Origin: Parvularia atlantis | Taxonomy: Eukaryota > Opisthokonta > Rotosphaerida | Length of the DNA: 15,436 nt | Direction of reading: 5' to 3' | NCBI GenBank assembly: GCA_943704415.1 | Contig: CALSCO010000385.1 | Coordinates: forward strand, 1 to 15,436 | Shown: positions 13,129-15,436 of the stretch, one piece after another | Position numbering within the stretch: the stretch's first letter is position 1 | Layout: the number at the start of each line of letters is the position of its first letter | Position numbers and translations under genes: made by a program | The notes under the pieces: generated by a model | What the model was told of the DNA's origin: nothing | Database searches by the model: none | Seen by the model: only the letters and a program-made list of their open reading frames with translations

Positions 13129-14558
13129 ATGGACGTCTTGCTGGACGCACGCTGGATGGCCGAGCGCGCGCGGCGAGTGCGCGTCGCCGGCGCGGACGCG
13201 GTCGATGCGGCGGCGGGGCAGGTGCGGCACGCGCGTGCGAGCGTATGTGCGCATGCGGCTGAGTGGTGGCCGCGCAGATTGTTGAAGGGATGGCGCGAGA
13301 GCGCTACAGTGCTGCCAAGTGGCGCGAGCACGCGATGCACCCGAAGGAGCGCACGGCCCGCACGGTCGACTGGTGCGGGCGAGGTCGTGGCACGCGCATT
13401 GCAGTGCACCGATCGCGGCCCGCGCAGGATTTTCGTCGTCGACCTGCTCAACTTCTCGTTTTGGCTCGACGGCGAGCGCGACGCGTCCGTGGCCGTCGAG
13501 TACCGCGGCCAGGTGCACACGGGCTACTTTGCGCTGTGCGCGTGCGTCAACCGGGCGATCGAGGTGTGTGCGCGCCGCCCGGTACGTCCGCGCGCCTGAC
13601 ACGCCGCAAAGGACGGCCTAAACGTGGCGGACCCGGCGAGCGTTCTCGCGGCCTCGCGCGAGCAGCTGCGCCACGTCTTCCGCACACGCGACGGCGACGC
13701 GCCGTTCCCGATGGTCGAGGCGCGCGTCGACAGCCTGCAGCAGGCGGCGCGCACGCTCGTCGACGTGCGTCAACATGTGCAAGGATCGCGATGCGGTGCT
13801 GATGTGAGGGGCGCGCAGTCGTTCAGCGGCAGCTTCGTGGGCGTCGTCGAGCGCGCGGGCGGGCGGGCGGCCGCGCTGTTGGGCCTGCTGCTCGAGCACT
13901 TCCCGACGTTCCGTGACGCGGCCGTGTACGACGGGCGTGAGGGTGTGTGCTCGTGCGAGCGCGCGCATACGGCCGTGGCCTGACCGAGCGCATGCACAGT
14001 GCACCTACTCAAGCGCGCACAGATCCTCGTGGGCGACCTGTGGGCGTGCTTCGAGGGCACGTCGTACGGCGCCTTCAGCGACATCGACGCAATCACGATG
14101 TTTGCCGACTACCGGTGCGCGCCTCTGCCCTTGCCGCACCCGCACCGACGCCCACGCGCAGCGTGCCGCAGGCGCTGCTCCTGCTGGGCGCGCTGCAGTA
14201 CGACGGGGCGCTCGAGGCGCGGTTGCGCACGCGCGAGCTGATGGCGTCGGGCGACCCGGACGAGGTGCTGGCGGGAGCTGGCAACGTTCGCGCTGCTCAC
14301 GTCGCGCAGGTCGAGATCCGCGCGTGCTCGATCTGGGCCGTGGAGCTGCTGCGCCGGGCGATCACGCGGCGCCGGCCGGACGCGCCCGTCAACGCGGTCA
14401 TCATCGACTTTTACCTGTGCGCGGCGCGCGTCCTGCGCCGTCTGCGCGCTCACGCACGCCCCCACCCGCGGCCGCTGCGCAGCTGGGACTTCACCAAGCA
14501 GCACCCGGAGGCCATCCGCGCCCTGCCATACCACCGCACACGGTCCGTGTACTACTGA
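13129..14558 (+). CDS. QNG1: Queuosine 5'-phosphate N-glycosylase/hydrolase (Q salvage, DUF2419), 9 exons
   Basis: Releases queuine base from queuosine 5'-phosphate, letting a eukaryote that cannot make queuine reuse it for tRNA wobble modification. Exons: 13129-13221, 13278-13372, 13428-13563, 13612-13764, 13819-13942, 14000-14114, 14162-14264, 14310-14416, 14483-14558. The product is 333 aa, close to the usual 340. Family motifs in order: ARWMAERARRV, DWIFVVDLLNFSFW, YRGQVHTGYFALCACVNRAIE, EQLRHVFRT, SFSGSFVGVVE, HFPTFRDAAVY, LLKRAQILVGDLW, ITMFADYRVPQ, DEVEIRACSIWAVELLR, NAVIIDFYLWDF and the family-typical C-terminus LPYHRTRSVYY. The conserved MFADYR motif belongs to the substrate pocket in this family. 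The start at 13129 gives the family-like N-terminus; 13102 would add nine residues. Intron 14265-14309 (45 nt, the shortest) reads through in frame but is supported by the family join DEVEIR. Confidence 0.94.
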
Positions 14559-14577
14559 GACAGCCGACGCGCGCGCG
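14559..14577. other. 19-bp gap between convergent QNG1 and coactosin stop codons
   Basis: The QNG1 stop ends at 14558 and the coactosin stop begins at 14578, so neither gene has room for a separate 3' UTR. The two transcripts must overlap as sense-antisense pairs unless they end almost at the stop codon. No terminator-like signal is visible. Confidence 0.85.
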
Positions 14578-15255
14578 TCACTCGATGACGTGCGAGCCCG
14601 GGCCCGGGCCGGAGCGGTCGCGCACGACGTCCTCGGTCAGCTCGCGCTTGCCGAGCACCTCGAGCTGGCCGTGGTTGGGCGAGAGCAGGCGGTGCACGTC
14701 GGCGAGGTGCGGCTTGCGCTTGGCCGTCTTGATCTTGGAGAAGGCTGCGGCGTGTCGGGCTGCCTCAGCGCGCGCACGCGCACCGGCGGCCTGCGCGCCG
14801 CGACGCACACGGGCCGAACCACCCGAGGAAGACGTCGCGTGTCACGACCGCGCCTATCGCGTGGCGCCATCAGCGCGGCGCGGCGCGTCTCACTGCCGCG
14901 CGTCGCGCGCGCACCGGCCTTGACGTCCGAGATGCGCACGACGGCGTACTGCGGCGCGCGCGCGTCGTCAGCACGGGCCGTGCGCGTGCGTGCGGGCGGG
15001 TGGTGCGCGCCTGGATCTGGTCGTCCTTCAAGTGCTCGCGCAGCTCGTCAACGCCGCCGCTGCCCGTGCCCTGGAACGTGATCGTGTTGTCGTCGGCGTA
15101 GCCGAGCAGCAGCCTGCCGTCGGCGCCGCCGCTCAGCCGCGGGCGGCAACGTGGCGTGCGGCACGGCACCAGGCGCCCGGCGGCGTCGCCGGCTTCACCA
15201 GCTCGTCGAACGAGCTCTTGATCGAGCCGAGCTCGGTGAAGCGCACGCCGGACAT
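14578..15255 (-). CDS. Coactosin-like actin-binding protein (ADF-H domain), 5 exons
   Basis: Small F-actin-binding protein of the ADF/cofilin-homology superfamily, 144 aa, against about 142 for known coactosins. Exons in coding order: 15255-15170, 15113-15011, 14948-14915, 14853-14809, 14744-14578; all phases agree. The ADF-H fold spans nearly the whole protein. Family landmarks are AWLLLGYADDNTITFQGTGS, VDELREHLKDDQIQ joined to YAVVRISDV, VFLGWFGPSFSKIKTAKRK, HLADVHRLL and ELTEDVVRDR near the end. The join QIQ|YAVV is well conserved in the family and needs a GC donor for intron 14949-15010 (CAG|GCGCGC), since no GT is nearby. The gene is convergent with QNG1. Its leader seems to hold an AT-rich intron and a short upstream ORF. 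Confidence 0.92.
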
Positions 15256-15294
15256 AAGCGGAGTGCACAGTCGATGAGAAACAACTACGTACCC

Positions 15295-15330
15295 TCAAGA
15301 TCGAAACAGTTGAGATTCCCTCACTAACAT
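15295..15330 (-). other. Possible 11-codon upstream ORF in the coactosin leader
   Basis: On the minus strand an ATG at 15330 opens an 11-codon frame that ends with TGA at 15297-15295, 39 nt before the coactosin ATG. It lies just after the acceptor of the predicted leader intron. It could dampen translation, but nothing proves it is transcribed. Confidence 0.3.
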
Positions 15331-15336
15331 TCGCAG

Positions 15337-15385
15337 CTGTATTGACAGTATTTCATTGGGAATTGACTTGCATTTACAAACTTAC
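15337..15385 (-). mobile_element. AT-rich 5' UTR intron flanked by a 7-bp direct repeat (introner-like)
   Basis: On the minus strand this 49-nt segment begins GTAAGT, a perfect U1 match and unlike the GTGCG donors elsewhere, and ends TACAG. It is clearly AT-rich in a very GC-rich genome. The plus-strand 7-mer TCGCAGC occurs at both edges (15331-15337 and 15386-15392), as expected for a target-site duplication or a slippage product. Splicing would join GCTGCGA to CTGCGA in the coactosin leader. Both the intron and its mobile origin are inferred. Confidence 0.4.
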
Positions 15386-15436
15386 TCGCAGCCGCTACAG
15401 CGACTCGCAAGCGATGCTGATTGGGCGGCGCGGGTG
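15386..15436 (-). promoter_or_regulatory. Coactosin promoter with CCAAT box and GC box
   Basis: CTGATTGG at 15417-15424 reads CCAATCAG on the minus strand, an excellent NF-Y-type CCAAT box. It is preceded on that strand by GC-rich CCGCC. The box is about 165 bp upstream of the coactosin ATG. A second, weaker CCAAT lies inside the AT-rich segment (15354-15360). Confidence 0.5.

Noticed and set aside
12280-13599. 439-codon plus-strand frame running into QNG1.
   Set aside because: Only its last part (from 13129) matches the QNG1 family. The upstream part is antisense to ATG14 exons and Arg/Ser/Thr-rich noise.

Overview
This looks like nuclear DNA from a unicellular eukaryote: very GC-rich, densely packed, with many tiny introns. 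The six proteins have close eukaryotic relatives. A canonical forkhead domain together with a Diaphanous/FMNL-type formin points to Amorphea (an amoebozoan or a unicellular obazoan). That placement is inferred from gene content, and I cannot name the species. No RNA gene, CRISPR array, transposase or prokaryotic gene was seen.

Layout. (1) 59-5489, minus: a complete diaphanous-related formin in 30 exons. (2) 5573-7462, plus: an F-box protein with seven WD40 blades in 8 exons, divergent from the formin across 83 bp that hold a CCAAT box. (3) 7463-7663: a shared 3' region with a 71-nt GA microsatellite. (4) 7664-10746, minus: a polyQ-rich forkhead transcription factor with one 2.7-kb exon and three small ones. 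(5) 10747-11109: spacer. (6) 11110-13103, minus: an ATG14/UVRAG-family autophagy protein in 12 exons. (7) 13129-14558, plus: the queuosine salvage enzyme QNG1 in 9 exons, its start codon 25 bp from that of ATG14. (8) 14578-15255, minus: coactosin (ADF-H fold) in 5 exons, its stop 19 bp from the QNG1 stop. (9) 15256-15436: the AT-richer 5' region of coactosin.

Gene models were built by hand. At every junction I required a GT or GC donor, an AG acceptor, a kept reading phase and continuity of the protein family. The result is 62 coding introns, 45 to 80 nt long. Of the 55 GT donors, 42 read GTGCG. Seven introns appear to start with GC. A CTGAC- or CTCAC-like branch site usually lies 10-25 nt before the acceptor.

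The genes do not form a pathway. Formin and coactosin both act on actin, ATG14 on the autophagy PI3-kinase, the F-box protein on ubiquitination, forkhead on transcription and QNG1 on tRNA-modification salvage. The most unusual features are the gene packing, the splice-site usage and one AT-rich leader intron flanked by a 7-bp direct repeat. I found no convincing new multi-gene system.
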